Origin: Clostridiales bacterium
GTDB taxonomy: Bacteria; Bacillota; Clostridia; Oscillospirales; Oscillospiraceae
Length of the DNA: 9,124 nucleotides
Assembly: GCA_019422005.1 (NCBI GenBank)
Contig: JAHZEF010000055.1
Location: 4,912 to 14,035, forward strand
Direction of reading: 5' to 3'
Under the pieces are notes generated by a model. The model was not told the origin of the DNA and made no database searches. It saw nothing but the letters and a program-made list of their open reading frames with translations. The translations under genes and the position numbers were made by a program. Below are positions 1 through 7,251 of this stretch, in pieces; position 1 is the stretch's first letter; each line of letters starts with the position of its first letter.

Positions 1-3000
1 TTCCGCGCCGCACGCGCGTATCGGAAAAAAACAGGATGACGGGCATTGTGCCGGGGAACATGTGCAGCACTGCGGTAATCTTCCGCATCAGGGGCATTGT
101 TTCACTCTCCAGACGCAGGTACAGCTTCTGCCCGGGCCGGGCCGCCGCAGCCCCGCCGCCGCTCCTGCTTGTCCCATCGAATTCCGCAATCGGGGTCGCG
201 CGGTTCAGAATCAGCTGCGGTTCCTTTTCATCGCGGACAGAGATTTTCCCCTGAACAACCACTGCCGCATTTTCCGTCAGAAAACTGCCGAACTGGCTCA
301 GCGCATTGGAAAACACCAGCATCTCCATCGCGCCGGTATCATCCTCCAGCGTCACATACGCCATCATGGAATGGTTCCGCGTCGTTTTCATCTTAACCGC
401 CTGGACCACGCCTGCCACCGTCACAAACTGCTCGTCGCGGAACGAGCCGCCCTCGCCGGAAAAGCTTTCCAGGATCTCGCCCAGCGGCGTCACTTTGGCA
501 TGCTTCAGACGGTCGCGGTATTCGTCCATCGGATGCCCCGTCAAATAGAGGCCTGTCGTTTCCTTTTCAAAGGCCATCCGGTCCCGCTTGCTCAGCTCCT
601 CCAGCCTCGGCACCTGCACCGAGACGGTTGCCTCTTCATCGCCGCCCAGATCAAACATCCCGATCTGGCCCTCCACATTCTTGCGCTTCGCGCTGGATAC
701 GGAATCCATGACCGTCTCATAGATCGCCAGAAGCTGAGAACGGTACAGGCCAAAGCCGTCCAGCGCGCCGCACTTGATCAGGTTCTCCAGCGCGCGCTTG
801 TTGAGATCGCTGCCGTAGAGCCGCTGGCACAGATCTTCCAGGCTTTGGAAGCGTCCGCCGCTCTGCCGCTCCCGCACCACCAGGCGGATAAACCCGCGGC
901 CGATATTTTTCACCGCCGCCAGGCCGAAGCGGATCCCTTCCTCCACCACGGTGAACTGATCCTCCGACTCATTGATATCCGGCGGCAGTACGGAAATCCC
1001 CATACTTTTGCATTCGGCAATATATTCAGAAATTTTGGCCGCACTGTCCAGCACGGAGGTCATCAGCGCCGCCATATACTGCCTGGGAAAATGGCATTTC
1101 AAATACGCCGTCTGATAAGACACCAGCGCATAGCACACGGCATGCGCCTTATTGAACGCATAGTTTGCAAAGTCCAGGATTTCATCATAGATCGCCTGGG
1201 CGGTCGCCTCGTCGACACCGTTGGCAATGGCGCCGGGAATGCCGCGCTCGGCGTCCCCATAGACAAACGCCCGGCGCTCCTCCAGGATTACGGCCTGCTT
1301 TTTTTTGGAAATCGCGCGGCGCATATTGTCCGCCTGCCCCAGCGTATAGCCGCCCAGCTGCCGGAAAATCTCGATGACCTGCTCCTGATATACCATACAC
1401 CCGTATGTGACCGATAAAATAGGCTCCAGTTTGGGATGGCGGTACGTAATGCTTCCGGGATTCAGCTTGGCCCTGATAAACTTGGGAATCGAGTCCATGG
1501 GCCCCGGCCGGTACAGCGCCACAATGGCCGTCAGGTCTTCAATGGACTCCGGCCGCATTCCGGTGCAGACGCCGGTGATCCCGGCAGACTCCAGCTGGAA
1601 CACGCCGGAGGTCCTGCCCTCCGCCAGCATCGCAAAGGTTGCAGGGTCGTCGTCCGGAATCGTCTTCACATCAAAGCCCGGCTCCGTCTTCCGGATTTCC
1701 TTCTCCGCGTCGTCGATCACAGTCAGGTTCCGCAGGCCGAGAAAATCCATTTTCAGCAGCCCCAGCTCCTCCAGGGTCGTCATGGTATACTGGGTGACCA
1801 CCGTGTCATCATTCCGCGCCAGAGGCACGTAATCGTAGACCGGCAGTCTGGTGATCACCACGCCCGCGGCATGGGTGGAGGTATTGCGGGGCATCCCTTC
1901 CAGGGCCTTCGCTGTGTCGATGAGATTGCGGACCCGCTCGTCGCCCTCATACATGGAACGGAGCTGCGGGGAAACCCGCAGCGCATCGTTCAGCGTGATG
2001 TGCAGCGGCATGGTCGGCACCAGCTTGGCCACGGCGTCCGTTTCCGCATAGGTAAAATTCAGCGCACGGCCCACATCGCGGATCGCACCGCGGGCCGCCA
2101 TCGTGCCGAAGGTAACAATCTGCGCCACATGATCTGCGCCGTACTTTTCCATCACGTAGTCAATCACTTCACCGCGGCGATTTTGGCAGAAATCCATATC
2201 GATATCCGGCATGCTGACCCGCTCCGGGTTCAGGAAGCGTTCAAACACCAGATTGTATTTGACAGGATCCAGATCCGTAATATACAGGCAATAGGAGACG
2301 ATCGCGCCGGCCGCGCTGCCGCGGCCCGGCCCCACAGGGATTCCGGCCTTCCTTGCAAACTCCACAAAGTCCGCCACAATGAGAAAATAGTCCACATATC
2401 CCATCTTCTCAATCATCTTCATCTCGTATTCCAATTGCTGCCGGCAGGACTCCGGCGCTTCGGGATACCGTTTTTCGAATCCCTCCAGGCAGAGCTTGCG
2501 GAAGTACTCCACATTGGTGAAGCCCGCCGGCAGCTGGAACTCCGGCAGATGATAGGTGCCGAAGGTAAACTCCACCTGGCAGCGGTCGGCGATGGCCTGC
2601 GTCTGATCCAGCGCCTCCTGAAGATTGGGAAAGAGCTCCCGCATCTCCTCTTCGCTTTTCAGATAAAATTCGTCTGTTTCAAATTTCATCCGGTCAGGGT
2701 CGTCCACTGTCTTCTGCATCTGAATGCACATCAGCACATCCTGCAGCCTGCTGTCTTCCCGGCTGAGGTAGTGCGCATCATTGGTCGCCACCAGCGGCAG
2801 ACCCGTTTCCCGGGCAATCCGCAGAATGCCCTGGTTGGCCCGGGTCTGCACTTCCAGGCCGTGATTCTGTATTTCCAGGTAATACCGGTCCTGAAAAATA
2901 TCCGCATACTCCAGCGCCTTCTGTTTCGCGCCTTCATAGTCATCCTGCAAAATCAGCTGCGGGACTTCCCCGGCCACACAGGCCGATAAGGCGATCAGGC

Positions 3001-3388
3001 CCTCATTGTGCCGGCGCAGAAGCTCCAGATCCACCCGCGGCTTGCCGTAAAAACCGTCCAGGAACCCCTGGGACACCATAAAGCTGAGATTTTGATAACC
3101 GGTTTCATTCATGCAAAGCAGCACCAGATGATGCGCCTCCCGGTCCACCCCGTGCACCCGGTCCAGGCGGCTTCTCGGCGCAACATAGACCTCGCAGCCG
3201 ATAATCGGCTTGACGCCTGCCTTTTTCGCCGCCTTATAGAAATCGATTACGCCATACATCACGCCATGGTCCGTTATGGCGACGGCATCCTGCCCAAGCG
3301 CTTTCACCCGTTCCATCAGCTGGGAAATCCGGCAGGCGCCGTCCAGGAGACTGTATTCCGTATGCACATGCAGATGAACAAAAGACAT
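1..3388 (-). CDS. dnaE: DNA polymerase III subunit alpha, DnaE type (3' end cut off by window edge)
   Basis: Replicative family-C DNA polymerase that extends DNA from primers; in Bacillota it usually works beside PolC. 1129 codons are present without a stop. The frame was spot-checked at several places, and the usual end is about 25-30 residues beyond the edge. The N-terminal PHP domain shows HLHVH at residues 5-9, ITDHG at 38-42, GCE at 64-66 and AHH at 85-87. The palm shows GPGRGS at 353-358 and PDIDMDF at 394-400, giving catalytic Asp395 and Asp397; the third Asp is 548 in LLKMDFLGL. YRPGPM lies at 626-631, typical of the fingers/palm. A helix-hairpin-helix region follows near 850-900, then an OB fold from about 988 to 1070. 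The domain order is PHP-palm-HhH-OB, so this is DnaE and not PolC, which carries an inserted DEDD exonuclease. The ATG at 3388 has AAGGAG 8 bases upstream. It is the last visible gene of the murB operon. Confidence 0.98.
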   Translation of the reverse strand, partial: MSFVHLHVHTEYSLLDGACRISQLMERVKALGQDAVAITDHGVMYGVIDFYKAAKKAGVKPIIGCEVYVAPRSRLDRVHGVDREAHHLVLLCMNETGYQNLSFMVSQGFLDGFYGKPRVDLELLRRHNEGLIALSACVAGEVPQLILQDDYEGAKQKALEYADIFQDRYYLEIQNHGLEVQTRANQGILRIARETGLPLVATNDAHYLSREDSRLQDVLMCIQMQKTVDDPDRMKFETDEFYLKSEEEMRELFPNLQEALDQTQAIADRCQVEFTFGTYHLPEFQLPAGFTNVEYFRKLCLEGFEKRYPEAPESCRQQLEYEMKMIEKMGYVDYFLIVADFVEFARKAGIPVGPGRGSAAGAIVSYCLYITDLDPVKYNLVFERFLNPERVSMPDIDMDFCQNRRGEVIDYVMEKYGADHVAQIVTFGTMAARGAIRDVGRALNFTYAETDAVAKLVPTMPLHITLNDALRVSPQLRSMYEGDERVRNLIDTAKALEGMPRNTSTHAAGVVITRLPVYDYVPLARNDDTVVTQYTMTTLEELGLLKMDFLGLRNLTVIDDAEKEIRKTEPGFDVKTIPDDDPATFAMLAEGRTSGVFQLESAGITGVCTGMRPESIEDLTAIVALYRPGPMDSIPKFIRAKLNPGSITYRHPKLEPILSVTYGCMVYQEQVIEIFRQLGGYTLGQADNMRRAISKKKQAVILEERRAFVYGDAERGIPGAIANGVDEATAQAIYDEILDFANYAFNKAHAVCYALVSYQTAYLKCHFPRQYMAALMTSVLDSAAKISEYIAECKSMGISVLPPDINESEDQFTVVEEGIRFGLAAVKNIGRGFIRLVVRERQSGGRFQSLEDLCQRLYGSDLNKRALENLIKCGALDGFGLYRSQLLAIYETVMDSVSSAKRKNVEGQIGMFDLGGDEEATVSVQVPRLEELSKRDRMAFEKETTGLYLTGHPMDEYRDRLKHAKVTPLGEILESFSGEGGSFRDEQFVTVAGVVQAVKMKTTRNHSMMAYVTLEDDTGAMEMLVFSNALSQFGSFLTENAAVVVQGKISVRDEKEPQLILNRATPIAEFDGTSRSGGGAAAARPGQKLYLRLESETMPLMRKITAVLHMFPGTMPVILFFSDTRVRRG

Positions 3389-3396
3389 AGTGACAA

Positions 3397-3404
3397 CTCC
3401 TTCA
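3397..3404 (-). promoter_or_regulatory. dnaE ribosome binding site fused to the whiA stop codon
   Basis: On the minus strand the whiA stop codon TGA (3402-3404) runs directly into AAGGAG (3397-3402), sharing one base. The dnaE ATG follows after 8 bases. This is seen directly. The arrangement would let a ribosome finishing whiA reinitiate on dnaE, so the two genes are probably translationally coupled; that last step is inference. Confidence 0.75.
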
Positions 3405-4301
3405 GGAATTCGCCCGTTCGATGAGCTTCCTCATTCTGTGGTTCATGGCCGATTTGGTCACCGGCGGATCCAGCATGTCCGCCAGCTCCGCCAGAGTCGC
3501 CTCCGGATTTTCCATGCGCAGCGAAGCCGCAGCGCGCAGCTTGTCCGGCAGCTGTTCCAGCTCGCCCCGCTCCCTGAGCCGGCGGATAGCGGCAATCTGC
3601 TCCTGCGCGGCGTCCACCACTTTGGTCAGATTGGCAGTGTCACAGTTCACCCGCCGGTTTACGCCGTTGCGCAGCTCCTTTTCCACTTTCGCTTCCATAA
3701 TCGCCATGGCCGAAACCGGCGCTCCCAGCAGCGTCAGAAAGTCCTCGATTGCATCGCTCTGCTTGAAATAGAGCACGCTGGTACCGCCGCGCGCGGTGGC
3801 CTTGGGATAAAACCCCAAATCCAGCAACAGCGCCTCCGCTTCACGGCTGACCTTCTGGTGCGCCGTGGTCAGCTCCAGGTGGTATCGCTTTTCCGGGTCG
3901 GTTACACTGCCGCCGGCCAGAAACACGCCGCGCAGGAAGGCAACGCGGCAGCATTCCTCTTCCAGCACGCCGAAATTGACGTGCAGGGACACATGGTTTT
4001 CCGCCGAAAAGCCAAAGGTCTGAAAGGCCCTTGAAATTTTATCGGGATCTGTGACGGCAAACGTCAGCTTGCCCGCACGCCCGTCTTCTTCCGGCTCTTT
4101 GTCAAATCCAAAGCCGAACGCCCGTTTAAACAGTCTGGGAAGCCGTTCTGCAAAGTCTCCGCTCTCCGTGACGATTTTGATCAGGGAGGGCGTAAACGTA
4201 TTGCCGTACAGCAGAATCCCGAATGTCTCCGCCACGGCGCAGCACTTTTTATTCACCGGCTGCCGGCAGAGTTCCTGCTTCACATTGGATGCAAAGGACA
4301 T
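3402..4301 (-). CDS. whiA: DNA-binding protein WhiA
   Basis: WhiA is a nucleoid-associated DNA-binding protein. It controls sporulation septation in Streptomyces and influences cell division and chromosome segregation in Bacillus (family knowledge). The 299-residue protein is close to the usual 300-330. The N-terminal part (about 1-215) matches the degenerate LAGLIDADG homing-endonuclease-like fold; FLRGVFLAGGS at 122-132 is the recognisable family signature. A helix-turn-helix follows near 266-295, with the conserved stretch DPPVTKSAMNHRMRKL at 278-293. The ATG at 4301 is preceded by GGAGGG. It sits 12 bases after yvcK and 13 before dnaE. In Bacillus the gene after whiA is crh, an HPr paralogue; here dnaE takes that place. 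Identification is secure, but the target genes cannot be read from this window. Confidence 0.97.
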   Translation of the reverse strand: MSFASNVKQELCRQPVNKKCCAVAETFGILLYGNTFTPSLIKIVTESGDFAERLPRLFKRAFGFGFDKEPEEDGRAGKLTFAVTDPDKISRAFQTFGFSAENHVSLHVNFGVLEEECCRVAFLRGVFLAGGSVTDPEKRYHLELTTAHQKVSREAEALLLDLGFYPKATARGGTSVLYFKQSDAIEDFLTLLGAPVSAMAIMEAKVEKELRNGVNRRVNCDTANLTKVVDAAQEQIAAIRRLRERGELEQLPDKLRAAASLRMENPEATLAELADMLDPPVTKSAMNHRMRKLIERANS

Positions 4302-4313
4302 TCCGTTCCCTCC

Positions 4314-5327
4314 TCAGCCCACGGCAAAATCATCAAGCACATCCATCAGCGCCTGCGCCAGGGCCTCCGGGTCATGCCGCGCCGTCTGCCCCTCCGCCAG
4401 AAGCGGGCAGCTCCGCACTTCTATTCCCATCGATTCAATTTCATGCCGGCACAGTTCCAGCTGCTCGGCGTCCTCGGCGCGATAGGCCGCCGATATCTCG
4501 CAGGGAACCGGCGTACTGTTGGCAATGCAGACGTCGATAATCCCTTTCCCGCCGTGGCGCAGCAGCGCCCGCACGTGGTCGGCGCCGGTATATCCCTCCG
4601 TCTCCCCTTCCTGCGTCATGATGTTCAGCACCAGGACCTTGCAGGCCTGGGAAGCCGCCACAGCCTCCCCGATGCCATCCACCAGGAAGTTGGGAATGAT
4701 GCTGGTGTAAAGGCTGCCCGGCCCCATCACTATCATGTCCGCACAGCGGATCGCCTCCACGCTTTCCGCGAGGGCCTGCGGATGCTCCGGTACCAGCCGC
4801 ACCCTGGTAATCCGGCAGTCCTGCTCCTTTTTATGAAAAAAGATCTTGCTTTCCCCCAACACTCTGGTGCCGTTCTCAAACTCCGCCTCCAGATGCACAT
4901 TCTGATTGGTCACCGGGAGCACGCGGCCCGTAATGGCCAGAACCTCTCCCATCCGGTGGACTGCCTCGTCAAACGTCTCTGAAATGCCGTTCATGGCAGC
5001 AAGGAACAGGTTTCCGAAGCTCTGGCCTGACAGAACACCTTCACAAAACCGGTAATTCAGCAGCTTCTCCATGGTGGGCTCCGTATTGGCCAGCGCCAAT
5101 ATGCAGTTTCGGATATCGCCGGGAGGCGGCATCCCCAGATCCTCCCGGAGCATGCCGGAGCCTCCGCCGTCATCGGCGACCGTTACAATGGCGGTAATCT
5201 GCCTGGTATAGCGCTTGAGTCCGCGGAGCATGGTGGACATTCCGTGCCCGCCGCCCAGGCAGACGATTCTGGGGTTGCTCCTGCCCGGTACATATACGCG
5301 GATCGATTCGTCAAAACGCGGCGTCAT
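4314..5327 (-). CDS. yvcK: YvcK/GlmR family UDP-GlcNAc-binding regulator of carbon and cell-wall metabolism
   Basis: This is a cytosolic CofD-like Rossmann-fold protein. In Bacillus the homologue (GlmR) binds UDP-GlcNAc, promotes diversion of carbon to the aminosugar/peptidoglycan pathway through GlmS, and is needed for normal shape on gluconeogenic carbon (established for the family, not visible here). The sequence has 337 residues, slightly longer than Bacillus YvcK because about 17 residues precede the first strand. Diagnostic motifs are CLGGGHGMS at 23-31, TVADDGGGSG at 49-58, PPGDIRNC at 68-75, MGPGSLYTS at 201-209 and NIMTQEGET at 235-243. The ATG at 5327 has a G-rich Shine-Dalgarno (GGGGGGA) about 6-7 bases upstream, and starts 14 bases after rapZ. 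The enzyme CofD of F420 synthesis is a distant relative; the adjacency to rapZ and whiA makes YvcK the right call. Confidence 0.97.
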   Translation of the reverse strand: MTPRFDESIRVYVPGRSNPRIVCLGGGHGMSTMLRGLKRYTRQITAIVTVADDGGGSGMLREDLGMPPPGDIRNCILALANTEPTMEKLLNYRFCEGVLSGQSFGNLFLAAMNGISETFDEAVHRMGEVLAITGRVLPVTNQNVHLEAEFENGTRVLGESKIFFHKKEQDCRITRVRLVPEHPQALAESVEAIRCADMIVMGPGSLYTSIIPNFLVDGIGEAVAASQACKVLVLNIMTQEGETEGYTGADHVRALLRHGGKGIIDVCIANSTPVPCEISAAYRAEDAEQLELCRHEIESMGIEVRSCPLLAEGQTARHDPEALAQALMDVLDDFAVG

Positions 5328-5341
5328 GCGGTATCCCCCCG

Positions 5342-6202
5342 TTATTCCCGCGAAATATCACGGTGTCCGATCGTCGTGGCAAAGCCCAGACGTGCGATAT
5401 ACTCTCCCAGTTCCCTGGCGACCGCCACCGAGCGGTGATGCCCTCCGGTACAGCCGACAGCAATCACCAGATTGGTCTTTCCTTCCTCCACATACAGCGG
5501 CAGGGAAAATGCCATCATATCCTCCAGCTTCTGCATAAAATCCAGCGTCTGCTGATAGGAAAACACAAAATCCCGAACCGGCTTTTCCAGCCCGTTCCGA
5601 TGCTTCAGATCCGTAATGTAGTAGGGGTTCGGCAGCATGCGGACATCGAAAACCAGATCCGCATCCATGGGCAGGCCATACTTGAAGCCAAACGACAGGA
5701 CGTTTACGGACATGGCATGATCCCGCTGCTCTCCGGCAAACAGGTTGACAATCTCGCCGCGCAGCTTGGCGGTGGAAAGATTGGTGGTATTGATGATATA
5801 GTTCGCGCGGTTCCGAACGGGCTCGAGAAGTCTGCGCTCCCGCTCCACCGCCGTGACCAGGTCGGAACCATCCTTGGTCAGGGGGTGCTTTCTGCGCGTC
5901 TCCTTATACCGCTTGATCAGCGTTTCCGTCGCCGCCTCCACAAACACAATGGAGTAGCTGCATTGAATCCGGTCCAGCGAATCCAGCGCCAGAAACAGTC
6001 CGTCAAAGGTCAGGCCGCTCCGGACATCTGTGACCAGCGCAACCTTCTCGAACTTCGATTTCGTCGCCATGCAGAGCTGCGCAAACTGCGGGATCAGATC
6101 CTCCGGCATATTATCCACACAATAAAACCCAAGGTCTTCCAGCGTAGAGAGCGCCTTGCTCTTTCCGGCGCCGGACAAGCCTGAAACAATTAGAAACTGC
6201 AT
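5342..6202 (-). CDS. rapZ: RapZ/YvcJ family nucleotide-binding protein
   Basis: P-loop protein of the RapZ (YvcJ) family. In E. coli RapZ binds glucosamine-6-phosphate and guides the small RNA GlmZ to RNase E, controlling GlmS. The Bacillus homologue YvcJ hydrolyses nucleotides and is genetically linked to YvcK; its RNA role is not established. The protein has 286 residues, the normal length. Walker A is GLSGAGKS at 8-15, right at the N-terminus, which supports the ATG at 6202 (GAGGTG lies 6 bases upstream). The C-terminal domain carries the family signature GCTGGHHRS at 250-258, and FKYGLPMDADLVFDVR lies in the middle third. It starts 9 bases after murB. The gene fits the aminosugar theme of the operon. 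Whether it acts through RNA in this organism cannot be told from the sequence. Confidence 0.98.
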   Translation of the reverse strand: MQFLIVSGLSGAGKSKALSTLEDLGFYCVDNMPEDLIPQFAQLCMATKSKFEKVALVTDVRSGLTFDGLFLALDSLDRIQCSYSIVFVEAATETLIKRYKETRRKHPLTKDGSDLVTAVERERRLLEPVRNRANYIINTTNLSTAKLRGEIVNLFAGEQRDHAMSVNVLSFGFKYGLPMDADLVFDVRMLPNPYYITDLKHRNGLEKPVRDFVFSYQQTLDFMQKLEDMMAFSLPLYVEEGKTNLVIAVGCTGGHHRSVAVARELGEYIARLGFATTIGHRDISRE

Positions 6203-6211
6203 GGCTGCACC

Positions 6212-7117
6212 TCACAAAATCCGTACTTCCGGCTCCAGCTGAACACCGGAATGCGCAAATACCTTCTGTTGAATTTCTTCCATCAGCGCCAACACATCCG
6301 CACAGGTGGCGCCGCCGCTGTTGACCACGAACCCCGCATGCTTGGTCGAAACCGACGCGCCGCCGACGCGCAGCCCCTTGAGGCCCGCAGCGTCGATCAG
6401 CGCGGCCGCATAGCCGCACCGGGGGCGCTTGAACGTGCTGCCGGCAGACGGAAGGTTCAGCGGCTGGGACGCCCTGCGCTTCTGCGCAAGTTCCTCCATC
6501 CGCTTCCGGATGGCCGCCGGATCGTCCGGCCTCAGCGAAAAAACCGTGCGCAGGATCACGCAGCCCTGTGTCTGAAACGCGCTGGTCCGATACCCAAATC
6601 CCTGCGCCGCGCCGCGTACCGTGCGAACCGTCCCGTCCCGCTCCATCACCGCCGTCTCCGCGGCAGTCAGACGGATCTCGCCTCCGTAGGCCCCCGCATT
6701 CATGAAAACGCCGCCTCCCACGGTTCCGGGAATCCCATGCGCAAACTCCAGGCCGGACAGGCCCTGCTCACAGGCAAACGCAGCCGCCCGCGCCATGGTA
6801 ACGCCGGCCCCCGCCTCCACCTGATTCCCTTCCAGCCGGCGCAGCGTCGTCAGTCCGCCCATCAGGCAGACCACCGGAATCTCCAGCCCGGCGTCCGGCG
6901 GCAGGACATTGGTCCCGGCGCCCAAAATCAGCGGCTCCAGAGACTCTTCCCTGCAAAACCGCAGGATCCGTCCCAGCTGCTCTTCCCGGTCCGGGAATAC
7001 CATAGCCGCCGCCGGCCCGCCGATCCGAAAGGAAACATGCCGGGACATGGGCTCCGCTTCGCGCAGTTCCACATCCGGACAGCTGCGCCGCAGGCGCGCA
7101 ATCCACTGGTCGCTCAA
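6212..7117 (-). CDS. murB: UDP-N-acetylenolpyruvoylglucosamine reductase (MurB)
   Basis: Cytosolic flavoenzyme that reduces UDP-GlcNAc-enolpyruvate to UDP-MurNAc with NADPH, the second committed step of peptidoglycan synthesis. With the TTG at 7117 the protein has 301 residues, matching the family. Visible motifs are SFRIGGPA (29-36), the FAD-binding GAGTN (66-70) and GIPGTVGG (128-135), GYR with Arg177, SAGSTFK with catalytic Ser227, and Glu295 in LEPEVRI near the end. It resembles the shorter type II MurB of Bacillota. The open frame extends upstream to an ATG at 7207. The added 30 residues are low-complexity and MurB-unlike, have no ribosome site, and would span the likely promoter, with 7207 upstream of the transcription start. 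AGGAG lies 8 bases before the TTG. It is the first gene of the murB-rapZ-yvcK-whiA-dnaE operon. Confidence 0.95.
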   Translation of the reverse strand: MSDQWIARLRRSCPDVELREAEPMSRHVSFRIGGPAAAMVFPDREEQLGRILRFCREESLEPLILGAGTNVLPPDAGLEIPVVCLMGGLTTLRRLEGNQVEAGAGVTMARAAAFACEQGLSGLEFAHGIPGTVGGGVFMNAGAYGGEIRLTAAETAVMERDGTVRTVRGAAQGFGYRTSAFQTQGCVILRTVFSLRPDDPAAIRKRMEELAQKRRASQPLNLPSAGSTFKRPRCGYAAALIDAAGLKGLRVGGASVSTKHAGFVVNSGGATCADVLALMEEIQQKVFAHSGVQLEPEVRIL

Positions 7118-7125
7118 ATCCGTCT

Positions 7126-7130
7126 CTCCT
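7126..7130 (-). promoter_or_regulatory. Ribosome binding site that fixes the murB TTG start
   Basis: AGGAG is read on the minus strand, 8 bases before TTG (7115-7117). No other in-frame ATG, GTG or TTG with a ribosome site is seen between the promoter and the conserved MurB core. Confidence 0.7.
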
Positions 7131-7139
7131 CTCCATCCG

Positions 7140-7153
7140 CCGGCCGCCGCCGG
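7140..7153 (-). other. Small GC-rich hairpin in the murB leader
   Basis: The minus strand reads CCGGC-GGCG-GCCGG, a perfect 5-base-pair stem with a 4-base loop. It lies in the roughly 45-base untranslated leader, 9 bases before AGGAG. It could modulate access to the ribosome site, but it may simply reflect local GC richness. Confidence 0.35.
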
Positions 7154-7168
7154 GGCTCCATTCCTGTT

Positions 7169-7197
7169 ATCATAGCATATGTCGCGGAAAATGAAAA
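7169..7197 (-). promoter_or_regulatory. Sigma-A-type promoter of the murB operon
   Basis: On the minus strand: -35 TTTTCA (7192-7197), a 17-base spacer, and -10 TATGAT (7169-7174), directly preceded by TGC, which forms an extended -10. The predicted start of transcription is near 7162, giving a leader of about 45 bases before the murB TTG. The -10 matches consensus at five of six bases and the -35 at four of six. It lies just beyond the hprK terminator, so the operon appears to be transcribed independently of hprK. Confidence 0.75.
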
Positions 7198-7209
7198 TAG
7201 GCGGCAATC

Positions 7210-7240
7210 AAAAAGGCCGGACACCCTGGCGGATGTCCGG
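7210..7240 (-). terminator. Intrinsic terminator of hprK
   Basis: Read leftward, the stem CCGGACATCC pairs with GGGTGTCCGG around a GCCA loop. This gives 10 base pairs including one G-T wobble, followed by CC and five T. It starts 11 bases after the hprK stop codon. Stem, loop and T run are all seen directly. Confidence 0.88.
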
Positions 7241-7251
7241 TCCCTGCCGAC

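Noticed and set aside
62..3424. Long plus-strand open frames (451, 517 and 138 codons) opposite dnaE
   Set aside because: They lie in the frame exactly aligned with dnaE codons, where stops arise only from TTA, CTA or TCA. GC-rich codon choice avoids those, so the frames stay open. The translations are rich in His, Arg, Gln and Leu and resemble no family, while the minus strand encodes full DnaE motifs.
3390..4034. Plus-strand frame of 214 codons opposite whiA
   Set aside because: Antisense shadow of whiA; no ribosome site and biased composition.
5363..6184. Plus-strand frame of 273 codons opposite rapZ
   Set aside because: Antisense shadow of a gene with intact RapZ motifs.
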